Shown here in pieces: positions 14,171 to 14,922 of a stretch of DNA of 14,922 bases. The notes under the pieces were generated by a model. It was given only the letters and a program-made list of their open reading frames with translations. It had not been told where the DNA came from and did not search any database. This DNA comes from Nocardioidaceae bacterium (GTDB taxonomy: Bacteria; Actinomycetota; Actinomycetes; Propionibacteriales; Nocardioidaceae): contig JACCUS010000487.1 in assembly GCA_013811715.1 (NCBI GenBank), positions 1 to 14,922 of the forward strand, given 5' to 3'. Made by a program: the position numbers and the translations under genes. How positions within the stretch are numbered: position 1 is the stretch's first letter; every line of letters begins with the position of its first letter.

Positions 14171-14827
14171 CTACGGGCGCCCGCGCCGCCCGGCCACCCA
14201 GCCGCCGACCACGACACCGACAAGCGCAGCTCCTGCCCCGACCACGGCTCCTTGGGCGAAGCCGCCGCCCTTGGTCGTCGACGGCGCCTCCGTCGCCCCG
14301 GGCACCTCATAGACGCCGGTCGCCGTCGAGGCGGCCGCGTGGACCGCAGACTCATCGGGAGCCGCCGCCGGTGGCTCGGCTGTTTTGCCGGTCAGCACAT
14401 CGTTGACGTTTCCGAAGAACTCGGCGGCCGTCTTCTTGGCCACCCCGGTGATCATCCGCTGGCCGACACCGCCGATCATGCCGCCGACCACCGCGTCGGC
14501 GTCGTACGTCAGCTCCGTCGACGTCGCATCGACGTTTTCGGCGAGGGTGACGAGTACCTCGGCACCAACGGTGCCCGGCGCCCCGGCTCCGGTGGCCTTC
14601 AGCACGAAGTTGTCGAGGGGGTTCTGGTCGGTGAGCCGGACCTCGCCCTGATAGACCCCCTTGATCGAGGCCACCCCGGCCATGATCGTCATCTTGTACG
14701 CGTCGTCGCCGATGTCCTCAAGGCGCTGACAGCCGGGGATCGTGCGCACCAGAACGGCCGGGTCGTTGAGCGCCTCCCAGACCTTCTCGCGTGAGGCGTC
14801 CAAGGTCGCCGAGCCTGAAACCTTCAT
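14171..14827 (-). CDS. coxG: CoxG-like SRPBCC protein with C-terminal membrane anchor
   Basis: A 218-residue member of the carbon monoxide dehydrogenase subunit G family. Residues 1-145 form the START/SRPBCC domain: MKVSGSATLDASREKVWEAL, then NDPAVLVRTIPGCQRLEDIG, a YKMTI-GVASIKGVYQGEVRL segment and GQRMITGVAKKTAAEFF. A low-complexity Ala/Pro/Thr linker (150-187) leads to a single hydrophobic Gly/Ala/Val segment (about 190-213) and a GRRGRP end, a likely membrane anchor. CoxG proteins serve molybdenum hydroxylases of the CO dehydrogenase family, linking them to the membrane. No CoxL/M/S gene is in the window. First gene of the operon, 40 nt before the amidase; GGAGG lies 4 nt before the ATG. 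A role with an N-heterocycle hydroxylase encoded nearby is inferred. Confidence 0.88.
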   Translation of the reverse strand: MKVSGSATLDASREKVWEALNDPAVLVRTIPGCQRLEDIGDDAYKMTIMAGVASIKGVYQGEVRLTDQNPLDNFVLKATGAGAPGTVGAEVLVTLAENVDATSTELTYDADAVVGGMIGGVGQRMITGVAKKTAAEFFGNVNDVLTGKTAEPPAAAPDESAVHAAASTATGVYEVPGATEAPSTTKGGGFAQGAVVGAGAALVGVVVGGWVAGRRGRP

Positions 14828-14871
14828 GCGTCCTCCGGTGCCGTGCCTTCGGGTGCCTCTTCCTGTGTCGG

Positions 14872-14881
14872 ACCCTATGCT
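14872..14881. promoter_or_regulatory. Candidate overlapping divergent -10 boxes
   Basis: On the plus strand TATGCT (14876-14881) ends 6 nt before GTG 14888, the exact spacing of a leaderless start. On the minus strand TAGGGT (14877-14872) would give a coxG transcript start near 14865 with a leader of about 38 nt. The two boxes overlap by 2 bp, so transcription of the two sides could be mutually exclusive. A CCACTGTGG palindrome (14883-14891) straddles the plus-strand start. No clear -35 boxes. Confidence 0.4.
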
Positions 14882-14887
14882 CCCACT

Positions 14888-14922
14888 GTGGACCGCACCA
14901 CTGGCGTCCGTCGCCAGGCGCG
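14888..14922 (+). CDS. 5' end of a divergent gene (partial, unknown)
   Basis: GTG at 14888 opens a frame (MDRTTGVRRQA) that continues past the window edge. The only evidence is the well-placed TATGCT box and the divergent orientation to the coxG operon, a usual place for a pathway regulator or for the next catabolic gene. Eleven codons are too few to assign a family. Confidence 0.35.
   Translation, partial: MDRTTGVRRQA

Noticed and set aside
1..14922. Search for CRISPR arrays, tRNA/rRNA, transposases and phage genes
   Set aside because: None recognised on either strand; the only repeats are the 52-bp pair and the mini-gene duplication.

Overview
The window is very GC-rich, with strong G/C preference at third codon positions, long antisense open frames, GTG/TTG starts and candidate leaderless promoters with TANNNT -10 boxes. 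This points to a high-GC actinobacterium; the Nocardioides/Propionibacteriales area is my guess from overall style, not a proven placement.

Layout. (1) 87-986 (+) is an aldose 1-epimerase-like protein. (2) 1053-3142 (-) is a two-gene unit: carbamate kinase, then a ring-opening amidohydrolase of the barbiturase/cyanuric acid hydrolase family. (3) 3143-3905 holds no intact gene. It contains a pair of 52-bp-spaced direct repeats and the remnant of an APH-type phosphotransferase. (4) 3906-4598 (+) is a HAD phosphatase, convergent with a HEAT-repeat-like protein at 4633-5211 (-). (5) 5271-6053 is a tandem duplication: two paralogous basic mini-proteins (62 and 58 aa), each behind a near-identical leader that can form a nested hairpin, with a GNAT acetyltransferase remnant between them. 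(6) 6115-9096 (+) is a large ATPase-LuxR (LAL/MalT-type) regulator with an unusual 36-bp near-perfect palindrome inside its 5' coding region. (7) 9138-14827 (-) is a four-gene operon, transcribed coxG-like > nitrilase-superfamily amidase > hyuA > hyuB, with overlapping or closely spaced genes. (8) At the right edge a divergent + strand gene appears to begin at 14888, possibly from a leaderless promoter.

How the genes may work together. Five proteins on both flanks (ring-opening amidohydrolase, carbamate kinase, carbon-nitrogen hydrolase, HyuA, HyuB) fit hydrolytic breakdown of cyclic ureides or amides such as oxidised pyrimidines, hydantoins or cyanurate-like rings. CoxG-type proteins serve molybdenum hydroxylases, which commonly add oxo groups to N-heterocycles, so the missing first step may lie just outside the window. 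The LuxR ATPase sits between the two arms and could control them. The substrate, and the claim that both arms form one pathway, are inference. The most unexplained features are the duplicated mini-genes with their structured leaders and the palindrome in the LuxR gene.
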